A DNA stretch of 64,000 nt, from positions 18,550-82,549 of the forward strand of contig MU832197.1 in assembly GCA_029204225.1 (NCBI GenBank), written 5' to 3'. Under the pieces are notes generated by a model. That model was not told the DNA's origin, did no database searches, and worked only from the letters and a program-made list of their open reading frames with translations. The position numbers were made by a program, and so were the translations under genes. Origin of the DNA: Diphasiastrum complanatum (lineage: Eukaryota; Streptophyta; Lycopodiopsida; Lycopodiales; Lycopodiaceae). Positions 12,901 through 25,085 of the stretch are shown piece by piece. Numbering within the stretch: position 1 is the stretch's first letter; each line of letters starts with the position of its first letter.

Positions 12901-13622
12901 CCAAGGCCCACAATTAACTTTGATTACTCTCTGTCAGTTAGTGGACTATAAGGGCCAACTGGAGGGCCCAGTTGTCTGCTATCGTCATTTTTAGCTCTTG
13001 ATAATTTGTAGCCAATGGAACATCGCCTTTGAGGTCTTCATGCAAATTGAATCGACTGTTTGTTCTTCTTATTTGCTATAATTTATTCTCTTTCTTTGTC
13101 ATAAATTGGTCTAACTTTGTTACAGTTTATTCTTGATCATATATTCTGATAGCTTTCTCATTAGCTGTTCCAACATAGTGTAATCCGCTTGGTGATCTTA
13201 GCATGAGAACGCTCAAGCTTTAAGTTGTTAGCATTGAGTTAGTGTGCCATATAGGTGTGATTCATTTTGACTTGTTTGTGTTTCATGCCTAATGTTAATT
13301 ACTGCCATCATGGTGCATGCACTGCTTCAGAGGTTTGCTATTCATCTGATGCTGTCTATGTTGGTCATCTGCAATGCAATGTATTTGTATAATTTTGCAA
13401 GGGAAGACATGACTGTAAATTTGGGCAAATAGATTAAGAGTCAACTGCTGTATCTAGTTATATTATCCGGCTGATAGTTTTCTTGTCTTCAATCTCCACA
13501 ATCAGATAGTCAACAAAGATGATGTGCAAGAGGCAGCAAGGGAGACTGATGGCTTTTTCATAAAGGGTGGCATTGTCACAATCATCAAGGATGCACTTCT
13601 ACCCAATGGCTTTGTGATATAA
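3969..13622 (+). CDS. APS1: ADP-glucose pyrophosphorylase small subunit, plastidial (9 exons)
   Basis: Makes ADP-glucose from glucose-1-phosphate and ATP, the committed step of starch synthesis; acts as a tetramer with large subunits in plastids. Coding exons: 3969-4259, 4631-4927, 5294-5563, 5961-6140, 7399-7502, 7823-7934, 10244-10342, 10466-10585, 13506-13622; all introns are GT-AG and phases agree. The product is 529 aa. Residues 1 to about 78 look like a transit peptide. [12 protein letters not shown] (101-112) is the nucleotide loop, Asp223 in [10 protein letters not shown] the catalytic Asp, Lys276 in EFAEKPKG the glucose-1-phosphate site. Cys90 (SCLDPDA), Lys482 and Lys519 match potato small-subunit Cys12, Lys404 and Lys441 at a constant offset of 78. 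[20 protein letters not shown] marks the small, not the large, subunit. Exon 7 is least conserved (Trp where relatives have Cys in GLRSC). The reading frame is intact. Confidence 0.95.
4260..4630 (+). other. AGPase intron 1
   Basis: Donor GTGAGG and acceptor CTCTGCAG. A short internal near-repeat (AAGTGGAAAAG/GTGATGCATGTGATGTAA, about 4540-4606) is present; nothing else. Introns 2 (4928-5293), 3 (5564-5960) and 5 (7503-7822) are likewise unremarkable. Confidence 0.8.
6141..7398 (+). other. AGPase intron 4 (1,258 bp)
   Basis: T-rich non-coding DNA between donor AAG/GTGACA and acceptor GCATGCAG. No recognisable element. Confidence 0.75.
8263..8323 (+). repeat. 31-bp tandem duplication
   Basis: Two copies of TGGYCCCTCARTGTSCCATTG followed by AAAGAGCTT lie head to tail at 8263-8292 and 8294-8323, differing at a few bases. 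Confidence 0.7.
9220..9390 (+). pseudogene. Ty3/gypsy polyprotein C-terminal fragment
   Basis: The + strand reads [18 protein letters not shown] and [15 protein letters not shown]. This resembles the [11 protein letters not shown] segment after integrase in gypsy polyproteins. It is short, has lost its flanks and lies in AGPase intron 6. Confidence 0.5.
11150..11372. mobile_element. GC-rich putative MITE with 8-bp target duplication
   Basis: CATTGGCC occurs exactly at 11150-11157 and 11365-11372. Between them is a 207-bp island rich in GGACGCGTCCG-like palindromes around an A/T core, unlike the AT-rich intron. Eight-bp duplications fit the hAT superfamily. The terminal inverted repeats are weak, so the class is uncertain. 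Confidence 0.5.
11444..11896. mobile_element. hAT-like MITE (437 bp) with 8-bp target duplication
   Basis: AATTGTTG is repeated exactly at 11444-11451 and 11889-11896. The element between (11452-11888) begins CATAGAACC and ends ATTCTATG, giving a CATAGAA terminal inverted repeat. Subterminal palindromes of the type ACGGTTCTCAGAACCGT occur at both ends, as in hAT elements. There is no transposase, so it is non-autonomous. A short relative is at 33843-33903. Confidence 0.72.
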
Positions 13623-14753
13623 CTTTGGTAAAATCCAAGAGTTAGATGATGTTTTGTAGATTTATTGAGCATGCTGCAAAGTCTAATCAAAATGGCCCAA
13701 CTTCAATTTTCAGTCAAAACCCTATTTTGTGCCTATATATAGGCTTTGCTCTTTTACGGCACATAGGGAACTCCTGCCAGCACCAAGCAAATATCTTGTC
13801 AAATGCTGGCTTTTTAAAATTTTGGCAAAAGACTGAAGAGAGTATGTAGCTTACTGGCAATTATTTTGTGACTTGTGAACAGTGTTGAAATCTTTCTAAG
13901 CAGGGTGACTTTATAAGTTATGTTTGATTGTTCTTTAAAGAAGAGCTGTGCCTGCCAATACCTGGCCACGGAATGGCTGCATGTATTTCAATATATGTAA
14001 TTAGAAACCATATACATTTGATTATTGCTATTTTTATTATCCTGGTTTTGAATCTGATCGTCAATTTCTTTGTTTGTATGGAGTCATTCTTGGAATCAAG
14101 CCCATGTTGTACTGCAAAAATCCATAAATTCAGATTACTACAGTGGTATGAGCCATAAATGCTGGTAATACAATTCCAGAGGCAGGCAGCATGTACAAGC
14201 AGCAGTGATACAGCATCTATGACCGTCGGTCAGCAGTAGGATAGATTGTATGGGTTTCGTTCATACCTTTGTAGGGGTAGACTTGTTGGAATGATCACCT
14301 TCCAATTTCTGGATTAGCACTAGAGTTGTATTCAGTGTCTTTTTGCTATAGATTTTCAAAATTAGCTCAATTGCGTAAATATGTCAAGTTCTTTCACTTA
14401 CAAAATGGTGGGAGCTGAGATTTCTCATTTAAATCTTAAACGATCGACTAGTTCTTACTAGATTGATATATTTGTATGAAAACACCAGGTAGTTGCTTCT
14501 AAGAGAGAGCAAACGTAAGAATATGAGTTATGATAGGTGACCAATAAGTTACCATTTGCTGAGTCTTGGTGTTTAACATTCTAAATATTTGTGATTGCCT
14601 TGATGCATTTTTGGAACAAATTATAAGAATTCACTATAATGGGTTTGACCTTCTTCAAACCATAGTTGCACTACAATTCTCAAAACACGTTTCGAAACGC
14701 GGTCCAGAAACGCGTTTCGGGTTTCTAGTAGAAACGCTACGGAACCAGCACCA
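13623..14753. other. AGPase 3' flank and intergenic DNA
   Basis: Probable 3' UTR starts at 13623; no clear polyadenylation signal could be picked. Just before the gag frame, 14675-14740 carries palindromes built on CGTTTCGAAACG and AAACGCGTTTCG whose origin is unclear. Confidence 0.45.
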
Positions 14754-15446
14754 ATGGATCCAATGGGTCAACCCGTACTTGTCGCTCCCTTGCAAGCAGT
14801 TTGGAGAGCACCTCGGATGGAGATACCAAAATACGACGGATCATCAGATCCCATCCGCTTCCTCCAGATCTACGAGCAAGCTTGTGAAATCCACGGTGAT
14901 CGGACACCTATAGAGAAGTTGATGCTATTCCTTATGTCCCTAGTAGCGGTGGCTCAATATTGGTTTTTTAATTTGTTAGAGGAAGAAAAATCCACCTGGG
15001 AAGCGGTTAAAGCGGCTCTCATTACGCGCTTTAAACCAAGGAAGTTCCTAGAAGACCCATTTCTCCTGCTCAGCAAGGTCAAGATGGGGAAAAGAGAAAG
15101 GGTCAGGGACTATATTGAGCGGGCCAAACATCTACGATCCGAGTGCAGTGCAGCCCTAACTCCCAATCATGCGGTGATCATGTGGTTCCTTGCGGGGTTA
15201 CCACGTAGCATCAGGAGAGAACTGAAACGACGGGAGCAGTACGCTACTCTGCAAGAAGCTATGGAGGATGCCATCAGGGAAGAGGATGAGGGATCAAACG
15301 ACGAATATCCAACTACCCATACCCCTCCTCCCTCGATAGCGTCATCATCATCAAATGCTTCCACTCTATCCACAAAACTGCTGTTGGAACAAATGACAAA
15401 ATTACACAAACAGCAGATGGAACAACTTACGACACAGTTCGATTAG
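14754..15446 (+). pseudogene. Retrotransposon gag (Ty3/gypsy type), broken by stops
   Basis: The 230-aa frame has the gag core of gypsy elements: WEAVKAALITRFKP, then VRDYIERAKHLRSECS and MWFLAGLPRSIRREL. The C-terminus is a Ser/Thr linker followed by a Gln/Leu coiled-coil-like tail. After the TAG at 15444 the same frame continues, with one more in-frame stop near 15510, through a zinc-knuckle-like WCPICTQNHTRNECP to about 15660. The original gag therefore extended further. No LTR was found upstream. Confidence 0.75.
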
Positions 15447-15628
15447 AAACTGAAAGCCTTACAAGGAGCTATAGCAACAACGTCCAATCCACCAGAACAA
15501 AGTCAACCATAGTATCCACGTCGAGAAAATGTATGGTGTCCAATTTGCACCCAGAACCATACAAGGAATGAGTGTCCAGTCCTAAAGCAAAATTCTGAGA
15601 CTGACACAAAGATTTTGCCATTTGTGCA

Positions 15629-16972
15629 ATGCAACATCGCACGAGATGGTCTTTTGTCCATTTAACCCCCGGATTGTCCAACAATTATCCATATCATCAA
15701 GGGGCACCAAATGCGGCACCAAGGTATGGCGCACTGAATAATCAACAATGCATGGCCTTACCTACACCACCGGGGCCAGCTAATCAACAAGTAGCCCATG
15801 TAAATTTGATAGCAACAGAACCAGAGATGCCAGTACCACCCCAACTTGAGCAGCAGCAACGGTATGGGCCAGATGAACCATATATGGATCATGCCATAAA
15901 TGAATATTATGCGGCCTATACAGCTCAAGCTCAGAGTCAAGGCGGGAGAAATTATGGCTGCTATGGATGCGATGAAGGACACAGAATTGTTGAATTTCCC
16001 TACAAGGGGCGACTGGGAACCAATGCACCATTGAACTTCATTGCGATACAACCAGCAACAGTTCCAGCGGGAATGCCACCGGTAAAGCAACCACTCCATG
16101 CACCTGTGCTAGCCGTCACGCGAGCACAAAAGAGAAAGGAGGTGGCACCTTCACCACCACCATCAGTCTCTAATGACCAACCCTCAACTTCAGCACCATA
16201 TCCAAATGTGAGGGAAGAAAGGAAGCAGTACCAGAAGATAAGACATTGGGTTCAGAGAGCACAAGCGGAGGAAAAAACACAAGAAGAGGCCAACCCTATG
16301 GAACCTCCTGCTCACGAAGAACGAGAACCACCAACGAGCTCACCACTATGCACTGATCAGAACGATCGGTTGCACCATCATGAACCACCTTTCCAAATGG
16401 TGGAGCTTGAGGAACCGCATACGGAAGTGCTCGCCAGTTTGCTAGCAAGCCGTGTCAGCTTACCTTTGGGGGAGTTGCTGCAAATTGCACTACAAGCTAA
16501 GGGCCTTTTGGCTGATTGGGTCAAAACAAAAGCGGAACCAACAGCGCCAGAACTTATATATTGTGCGGGCTACGATGAGACAAGTAACGTCCTCCACATC
16601 GGGGCAACGTGGGAGAGTGAGGAACACAACATCACCCTGCCAATCAAACACAAGAGATTCGAGGACGAGGCAGTAGTGGTAGATGGAGGATCAGGTGTCA
16701 ACTTGATCTCCACTACTTTATATCAAAAGTGGGGTTTACAGGGATTGAAGCCAGCAAAATTTGCCATCAAGCTAGTGGATCAATCTCGTGTAAAACCAAA
16801 GGGTGTAGTTGCCGATATCCCTGTAAAAATAGCGGGCATGCAGTTTGTAATCACTTTTGTAGTAATGGACATTCCTGAGTCCTCATCTGCATACCGTGTT
16901 TTACTGGGAAGGCCATGGTTGAGGACTGCGCAAGTAGTTCACAACTGGGGTACGAGATACAAGGTTCACTAG
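15629..16972 (+). pseudogene. Gypsy gag-protease frame truncated after protease
   Basis: This 447-aa frame is shifted relative to the gag frame and continues it. It has a second knuckle, CYGCDEGHRIVEF, whose last Cys is lost (CCH-F). A Pro/Gln/Glu-rich linker follows. Near 16675-16700 is a retropepsin motif VVVDGGSGVNLIS, with DGGSG in place of the usual DTGA/DSGS, and then LLGRPWLRTAQVVHNWG. The protein ends abruptly where reverse transcriptase should begin, because the following DNA belongs to integrase. It reads as a deletion derivative rather than a working protein. Confidence 0.72.
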
Positions 16973-17113
16973 CAATTTTTGGAGAGCCCTTTTTGATAAT
17001 TTGGAAACAACTCTCAAATTCGCTTCTTCCTTCCATCCTCAAACAGATGGTCAAAGTGAGATTACTAATCGAACCATCATAGATTTGTTGAGAAGTTATG
17101 TAAGTGATTAAAA
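16949..17113 (+). pseudogene. Ty3/gypsy integrase core C-terminal fragment
   Basis: In another frame the DNA reads DTRFTSNFWRALFDNLETTL and then SSFHPQTDGQSEITNRTI, the distal part of the integrase core (SDRDPRFTS...FHPQTDGQTE). It joins the protease frame directly at about 16949, so reverse transcriptase, RNase H and most of integrase are deleted. It stops at TAA near 17111. Confidence 0.75.
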
Positions 17114-17511
17114 GACTCAATGGGAGTGTTCTAACCCTCTTTGACAGGCAGAAGGGTTGCTCATCGACTAAATCTATGACCCTACTGTTGTGCATGGAAC
17201 TCATAGTGTATTGGAGGGTGCCATTTTCCATCTATATGAGGGGAGGAGGGTGCTCATAGAGAGGGGGAGAGATCTCTCTTGTTTGTTATGCTTATGCTCT
17301 AGTGTGGCTACTAGTGTATAGAGTGTTTTCTTGTGTGTAGTATGCTTAGGGTTTGGATCTTGCTTATGGTATGGGACATTAGTAGAGTTTGGGTCTTGAG
17401 TATGCTATGGTGTGTGGTGGTATGCTTGTGGTTAGTTATTGGTTAGCAAGGTGGTGCTAGATTAGCCTAGATGCAAGATTGCATGTGCTAGTTGAGAAGT
17501 TTTCACACGTA
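17114..17511. other. Low-complexity TG-rich spacer
   Basis: Repeated TATGCT/TATGGT words with no coding potential. It could be eroded LTR or untranslated TE sequence. Confidence 0.35.
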
Positions 17512-18030
17512 TGAACCAGTTGCAAGAACAAAGGATCAAGAGAATGAATGATTGCACACTAAACTAGCTTCTATTCCAAAAACAACGAGATGGAAAACAT
17601 TGGAAAGCTAGTTAGCATGAGGCAAGAGCATTCATCACAATCTAACTATCATTACACCTCAAATGGATCGAATGGAAGCTTTACTTGAAGAAGTGTATCC
17701 TTGTGGTACAAAGCCACCTTATTCATAATACAAGAGGCCTTCTAGAACTCGTGGAGAGAGAGAGAACAATCTAGATGCCACATTGCCTCTACCTCTCTAC
17801 AAAGAGAGATGGATAAGACTTGAGAATCTCTCTTTTTGAGAATCCTTTGACCTACAAGAGTAGCCTCAAATGCTTCTTGATAGGTTCTAGACCTACACAT
17901 CACTATGAAGACAAAAAACTAACTTGACTCTAATTGGAAAGTTATTAGACTAGTCTACCTCAAGTTTGGACAAACCCCAAAACTTGAATCTCTAAGTTAA
18001 ATATTATTTTAATTTTACAATATTTTCACA
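17512..18030 (-). mobile_element. Probable 3' LTR of Ty1/copia element
   Basis: On the minus strand the RNase H frame is followed by a short purine-rich TTTTAAGGAG (18040-18031) and then TGTGAAAATA, a typical LTR opening. The distal boundary near 17512 is a guess, because no second LTR copy was recognised upstream of gag to compare it with. Confidence 0.45.
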
Positions 18031-18052
18031 CTCCTTAAAATACAAATAATAT

Positions 18053-18751
18053 TTACAATACTAAGGACTCAAAGATCAAGCCAAGATTTGATCTATATCT
18101 TTCAAAGTCCTTTATAGCTAGAGGCTTGTTGAGTACATCTGCATAACAATTTGAAGTTGATACATGCTCAAGGAGAATCTCACCATCCATAACTTTTTCT
18201 CTTACATAGTGGTGCTCTACCTCTATGTGTTTACTTCTTGCATGGAAGACTGGATTACTTGCAAGATATTGGGCCGAGATGCTATCACATTTGATGCCTA
18301 GTAATCTTTTGATCCAAATGACTTCCTTTGTTGTGATAGTCAAAGCCTTGTACTCGGCTTCACGTGAGGATAAGGAGATAGTGTCTTGCTTCTTAGATTG
18401 CCAAGAGACAAGATTACCTCCCAAAAATATTGTATAAGCACTTGTGGACTTTCTATCCACCTTATCACCTGCAAAATCCAAATCTGAAAAGGCAACAAGG
18501 CTTAAATCATGTCTTTTAAAACAAAGTCCATAGTCTTGAGTAGATGCAACATATCTCAAGATCCTCTTCCCCTTTTTCCAATCATGGATCTTTGGATTTT
18601 GCATGCTTTGACTAAGCTTATGCACACTAAAACTAAGATCAGCCCTAGTGATAGTGAGCCATATTAAAGAGCCTATTAGACTTCTAAAAAGTGTGATGTC
18701 CTCAAACGATGCTTCCTCACAAGTTTTAGTGTCTTTAACATTAGACTCCAT
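18053..18751 (-). pseudogene. Ty1/copia RNase H domain
   Basis: The 232-aa frame contains SLIGSLIWLTITRADLSFSV (end of reverse transcriptase), DLDFAGDKVDRKSTSAYTIF, LVSWQSKKQDTISLSSREAE and HARSKHIEVEHHYVREKV, the standard copia RNase H signature. It is out of frame with the reverse transcriptase frame, with a shift near 18760. It is therefore the C-terminus of a broken polyprotein. Confidence 0.85.
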
Positions 18752-19775
18752 AGGAGTATCTATGCTTTTGCACCTGCATTTTAAACTTCTTAAGCATAGA
18801 TCTTACATAACTTTCTTGAGAAATGAAAGCTAAGTCATTAGAGATCTTAATCTCTAATCCAAGTACATGATGTAAAAATCCAAGATCTTGCATTTTGAAT
18901 TCCTTTCCTAAGGAGATCTTGGTATCAACAAGTAAATCCATGTTGCTTCCACATAATGAAATGTCATCAACATAAATAAGCAACATGATTATATCATTAC
19001 CAACATATTTAAGATATAATGATGGATCATATGAACTAATCTTGAAACCAATAGAAAGAAGGTAAGTGTTCAACCTCTCATACCAAGCCCTTGGAGCTTG
19101 TTTCAAGCCATAAAGACTTTTCAAAAGTAAGCATACTTTTGACCCTTTGCCATTCACAACAAAACCTGGAGGTTGATGCATATATATTTCTTCTTCTAAT
19201 TAACCATTTAAGAAAGCATCGGAAACATCAAGTTGAAGCATTTTCCAATCATAAAAGCAACAAATAGTAATGAGAATATTAATGATTACCATCTTTGCTA
19301 CGGGAGCAAAGGTTTCTTCATAATCTATGTCTTTGATTTGGGCATAGCCTTTAGCACAAAGCCTTGCTTTGAATTTATTGATTGATCCATCATTCTTGAG
19401 CTTGATTTTATAGACCCACTTGCATCCAATGACATGCTTGTCATTAGGTGGATCTACAAGCTGTCAAGTCTCATTTTGCATCAAAGCTTCATACTCGGCC
19501 TCCATAGCTTTGATCCAATCCTTTGATTGAAGAGCTTCCTCCACACTTGATGGTTCTTCAATGGAAGTGTGAAAAGCATGTAGAGAACTTGAATCCTCCA
19601 CTTGTTTGCCTTTTTCCAAGTAGGTGAGTCTTCTAGGCTCGGATCTCTCTCGGGTTGATCTTCTTGGAGTCATTGGTAGACTCGGCTTCTCTTGTGATCT
19701 TGGCCCCAACAAGTCTTCATCTTGATCAATATGAAGAGACTCCTCCTTGATGAAGCTCTTGAGATCCCTGCACAT
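18741..19775 (-). pseudogene. Ty1/copia reverse transcriptase, with two nonsense mutations
   Basis: Running from 19775 down, the frame has the RT lead-in ALQSKDWIKAMEAEYEALMQ, then a TGA at 19463-19461 where Trp is expected. It continues HVIGCKWVYK, FKARLCAKGYAQ and LDVSDAFLNG, hits a TAA near 19200 where Tyr is expected, then EEEIYMHQPPGF, SLYGLKQAPRAWYERLN and the catalytic MLLIYVDD. Two point nonsense changes and the frameshift near 18760 show a dead copy. Confidence 0.85.
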
Positions 19776-20364
19776 TGTCCTTCATGTACATTCGATCTTC
19801 GTGGAAGATCACATCTCTACTTATCATAGTTTGATTAGTAGATGGAACAAAAATCCTATAGGCTTTACTTGAGTAGCCTATCATAATGCCTTTAAGAGCA
19901 TTAGCATCTTCTTTTTTTCTTGTTTCAAGAGGTACATGTACAAAGCATACACATCTAAAAGTTCTAAGACGATTGACCTCGGGTTTCCTTCCATACAACT
20001 TTTCATAAGGTGAAATATCTTCTATAGCATTATTTGGCAAAAGATTGCAAAGATAGTTAGCACATCCTATTGCTTCTCCCCAAAAATCTTTAGAAAGAGA
20101 GGCTTCTTGAGCATTGACACAAGAGCTAATCTCTCTAAGAACTTCATTAGAGACATTTAGCTTTAAAACATGAAGAGCAACACGTGATCTTTTCTTGAAT
20201 TTGGGAATTTCTTGAGGATTAGTAGGCTCCTCCTCATTCCCATTCACTATATCTATTAGATCTTGAAGTACAAGAATGGATTCTATCCTCACTTTCCATG
20301 TACCATAATTTGTAGAAGTGAGTCTCTCACTTTGTTCTATTAGATAAGATCCCATTGAAGTCAT
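19726..20364 (-). pseudogene. Copia gag N-terminus fused in frame to integrase C-terminus
   Basis: The first about 88 residues are copia gag (TSTNYGTWKVRIESILVLQD, VLHVLKLNVSNEVLREI-like core). The frame then passes without interruption into KDFWGEAIGCANYLCNLLPN, SPYEKLYGRKPEVNRLRTF and GYSSKAYRIFVPS, the region after the integrase core. The rest of gag, the zinc knuckle, protease and the integrase DDE core are missing. The join lies near 20096-20104. The overlap with the next frame at 19726-19775 reflects a further frameshift. Confidence 0.82.
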
Positions 20365-22125
20365 GCCTAGAGAATTGATTTTGGCTTACTAAATGAATGT
20401 TTTCAGAGGTTCAAAACTAATCAAATGTAAACTATTGATCTCTTGGAATCAAGTAACAAATGATTGAGAACTCAAAGAAGGCCAAAAATAACAATTTCTA
20501 GGTGCTAGTCAAAATTTGCACTTAATTTTTCAAAGCAAAAGTGGATGAAGTAAATCTGAGTTCACACGTGTGAAATAGCTTGAAAAAGTCAGATTTATCA
20601 TTTAGAAAGTTTCATCCGTTCATAGGATCATAAATCCAAACAATGCTTCTTAGATTGAAGAAAATTGAAAAATAGTCAAAATTTGCTATTTTGACTCCTA
20701 CAATAAAGGATCTTTGATAGTACAGCCTTCAAGCATGTAAAACTCTGTTTTTCTTCTTCAATATGCCTCAATTTGAGTGCAAAGAAATCTCCTTAGGATC
20801 CACCAATCCTCTTGAGATCACTTGCATCACAATCTACACTTGATTAGCTTTCCATTCATATGCAACATGGATGGAAAAGATGAGAAGTAACATAGCCCCC
20901 CCATTCTATCTTGATTAGAGACCTCACACATGCTGCTACAGTAGGCTGTACAGCTCTGAAATCAGAGAAAAAGATACATTAATAAGTGATGATGAGAGTG
21001 GATCTAGTTAGCTCAAAATCGAGTGCTAGTAAGAGGCAAAATTTCACCAACAATGATGAGAAGTCATTCCATTTTACAAAGCAATGATTTTACGTGTATT
21101 CTCCTATCAAGGTCTGATACGATGAGAACGAACTAGCTTTCTTGGTCTGGAAATATTGAAAATCACTTTCATTTGTTCTAATGAATGTAGCTATATCACT
21201 AACCACGGCTTATTTTCTGGTGATTTGGAACAAATTCTAAGGCTCGAATCAAAATACACCTGATTTTTCAATCAATGCAGCTAAGCCTTAATGATTTGAG
21301 TATAAATGACATTCAAGTTGTGGATGGAGAGCCTGGATCTTCAATCTACATCTTATGATGCACAACTTCTATAGTAAAGGTCTAGGAACGGCTTCATGGG
21401 TACACCAGAGCTTGTGAGCATTCAGCTATTTGTCTAACTTTTGCATAAGCATTAGCAACGTGAGGTACTGCGATGATATGTTGACGATATGAATTGAAGA
21501 TATGCATAACAGTACATATGAGCTACAGGGACAAATGATCGGAGAGCTCTAACCCACATGCACAATCGTTCCTCGCTCGTCTGCTCCATAGGAAAACTAA
21601 AATCTGCAAATGAGGCTGAAACGTTCAGTAGCTTAGTAGATCTTTTCAAGGCCATGAACAATTTCTATGATTTGTTTTAATCACTTGTGTGCATTTTGTT
21701 TATGTTTCAAAAGATGCACAAAATGGTGAAAATGTTATAAATTTTTCTAATAAATAAGAACTCTAATAAAATAAGTACTAACACAAAGTAGTATAATACG
21801 TGGCATTATACACAGATATATAATATGGTAAATATACTATATTTTAAAATAAAATACGTATTATATGCAACTATGAATATTTTTTTGGAAAAATGTTATC
21901 CTTCCCTGAATAATAGCTTTGGATCTGTGGCCGTCTCCAACTATAACGAACTCACCATGCTCTAGATTGGAAGAAATCTAAGTTGATCAAGAATTACATT
22001 TAGATCTCGCAATATATTTGCACAACTTGATTGAACTCACCATGCTCTAGATTGGAAGAAAGCTAAGTTGATCAAGAATTACATTTAGATCTCGCAATAT
22101 ATTTGCACAACTTGATTTTGGAGTC
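20365..22125. other. Intergenic DNA between copia element and solo LTR
   Basis: No gene recognised. The minus-strand sequence just upstream of gag should be the copia leader, but no clear primer-binding site or 5' LTR was found. The right end holds an 85-bp tandem duplication. Confidence 0.45.
21948..22117. repeat. 85-bp tandem duplication beside the solo LTR
   Basis: GAACTCACCATGCTCTAGAT begins two head-to-tail copies, 21948-22032 and 22033-22117, nearly identical. It ends 8 bp before the LTR insertion, so it is a recent duplication of the flank. Confidence 0.85.
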
Positions 22126-23030
22126 TGTTGTAAAGTTGACTCGGGTGCACCAAGGTGCCCTGTAAGACTCTAAGGGGTGACACTCCCTAAAGGTCCCAGA
22201 GTGAGTTAGGAAGTCAAGGATTGAGCCTCCGACATGTGGTGTGCCAGCCACATAGTTACAAGTCATGAGCTAGCTCTGGAGCTCGAGTCATGGCCTAGTC
22301 ATGAGCCAAGTTGATTCTGCCTTTAAGACGGCTCCCGGGACCCATGTCCGGGAGCCAAACTGATTCTGCCAGGATTGCCAAGCTTAACTAGCAAAATAAA
22401 AACTAAGTCCAAAAAAGCATGCTTTACTAGAAAGTACTATATTCCAGGACAGAGGGGGGGCATCGAATCACACCAGAACTATAGCGAGAGTCCGGGGCAG
22501 ACAAAAACTTGGGCAGCTCAACCAACGCCAGGTCTCAGCTCCCTCCACCAACATGAGCCAGGCACAATGCCCAGCACGTGTTGGTGGCCCCGAGACCAGT
22601 CAGTCTATGTATGAATGTAACCTCTTCCAAATTTAATGAAGTTGATCCTTGGGGATGATTACCATTTCGGTTTTGCCTCCGGGACTGGTGCAAGTGGAAG
22701 GACCCTTACTACAACCTTTTTGCGTCGAGGGTGCCTAAGGGTCCACGTCACCGACGTGTGGCTCGCTGCTATGCCATTCGGTCAGTTTGGCGACCACTAT
22801 GCCTTGAGTTTCATGTGTGACTTGTCTTTGCCTTTGGTTACCTTTTGGGGACGGATTCTAAGTTGGCTTTCAGTTTGGTTGGGATTCCAGTTTTCTTATG
22901 TCTGAATGGTTAAGCTTGTTATGTTTCTAAGTTGGCTTTTACATAAGTGCATGATGGATGAATGTTAAACTTAAGTGCGTGTTGGGAAAACTGCTCAAGT
23001 CCCAGTGCCCTTTGAGGCGTCGGCGCAACA
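22126..23030 (+). mobile_element. Solo LTR of the same gypsy family (905 bp)
   Basis: Same start (TGTTGTAAAG), end (GCGCAACA) and interior as 515-1432. No internal domain lies on either side. Flanks are GAGTC (22121-22125) and TAGTC (23031-23035), a 4-of-5 match to a target duplication. This fits LTR-LTR recombination leaving one LTR. Confidence 0.85.
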
Positions 23031-23031
23031 T

Positions 23032-23201
<170 letters not shown>

Positions 23202-23843
23202 AAAATGTTTTATTAGGCATGTAGGAAATTAGCCCGAAAAATTCCTCTTCAGAACAAACTGGCTTATTTTCATGTGCACCAGAACCATTGGCACTAGATC
23301 CATGGAGATGCTTTAAACTTGAATTCTCTAAATGATTGTGCCCCATCGTGTCGTAAACAGATTTCTCACTTGGACTAGTAAAAATATGAAGATAATTTGA
23401 AACACAATTTCTCACTGATCAAGTGTAGCAAAAACTCAGTATCGTTCCCCCTCTGTGAGCATAGAGATTAGCAATTATGTATCATCTATCTGTTTCCGGA
23501 ACTAGGCCTCAGTTTCAAAGCATACTACCTCACTGGTGATGGCATGCAACCTGGGAACAATTAGATAATCATGAACCGCATATAGTGGAGGATGAGGAGA
23601 GAAGCAGAAAAAAGGAAGGAGCCATGAATCGGGAGAGTGGACTATGTCTCAAAGGCAAGTGTAGTTTGCATTGCAATTGAATCGCCATCGTTGTTGCATT
23701 ATGATCTTGATGTCTTCCTTTTCGTCTTTCTTTAACATTCATTCATATTTGTATTTTGTTTTTCTTTTAGTTTATGAGCGAAAGGGGAGGAACACGATCT
23801 TAAAGTGCTCTCTCTGTCTCTCCATTGCATGTTCTTATATTTT

Positions 23844-24015
<172 letters not shown>

Positions 24016-24143
24016 CCATGTGTCTCTCCCCCTTCTTTTTTTTATTCTCTCTATCTCTCTCGCTCCCTCTGTCTCTCCCCCTGTTGCGTTGTCGCTCCCT
24101 CTCTCTCTCTTTGTCCCCCATGTTGCCTGCTCTCTCTCCCTCT

Positions 24144-24253
<110 letters not shown>

Positions 24254-24267
24254 ATCTCTCACATCTC

Positions 24268-25085
<818 letters not shown>

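Larger units (their letters stand above)
10586..13505 (+). other. AGPase intron 8 (2,920 bp) hosting two MITE-like elements
   Basis: Donor CAG/GTATGC, acceptor CACAATCAG. It holds the putative elements at 11158-11364 and 11452-11888. From 11900 to 13505 it is T-rich with no recognised gene. Confidence 0.75.

Noticed and set aside
15167-16099. Minus-strand ORFs inside the gag-protease region
   Set aside because: They are antisense shadows of the gag and protease frames.
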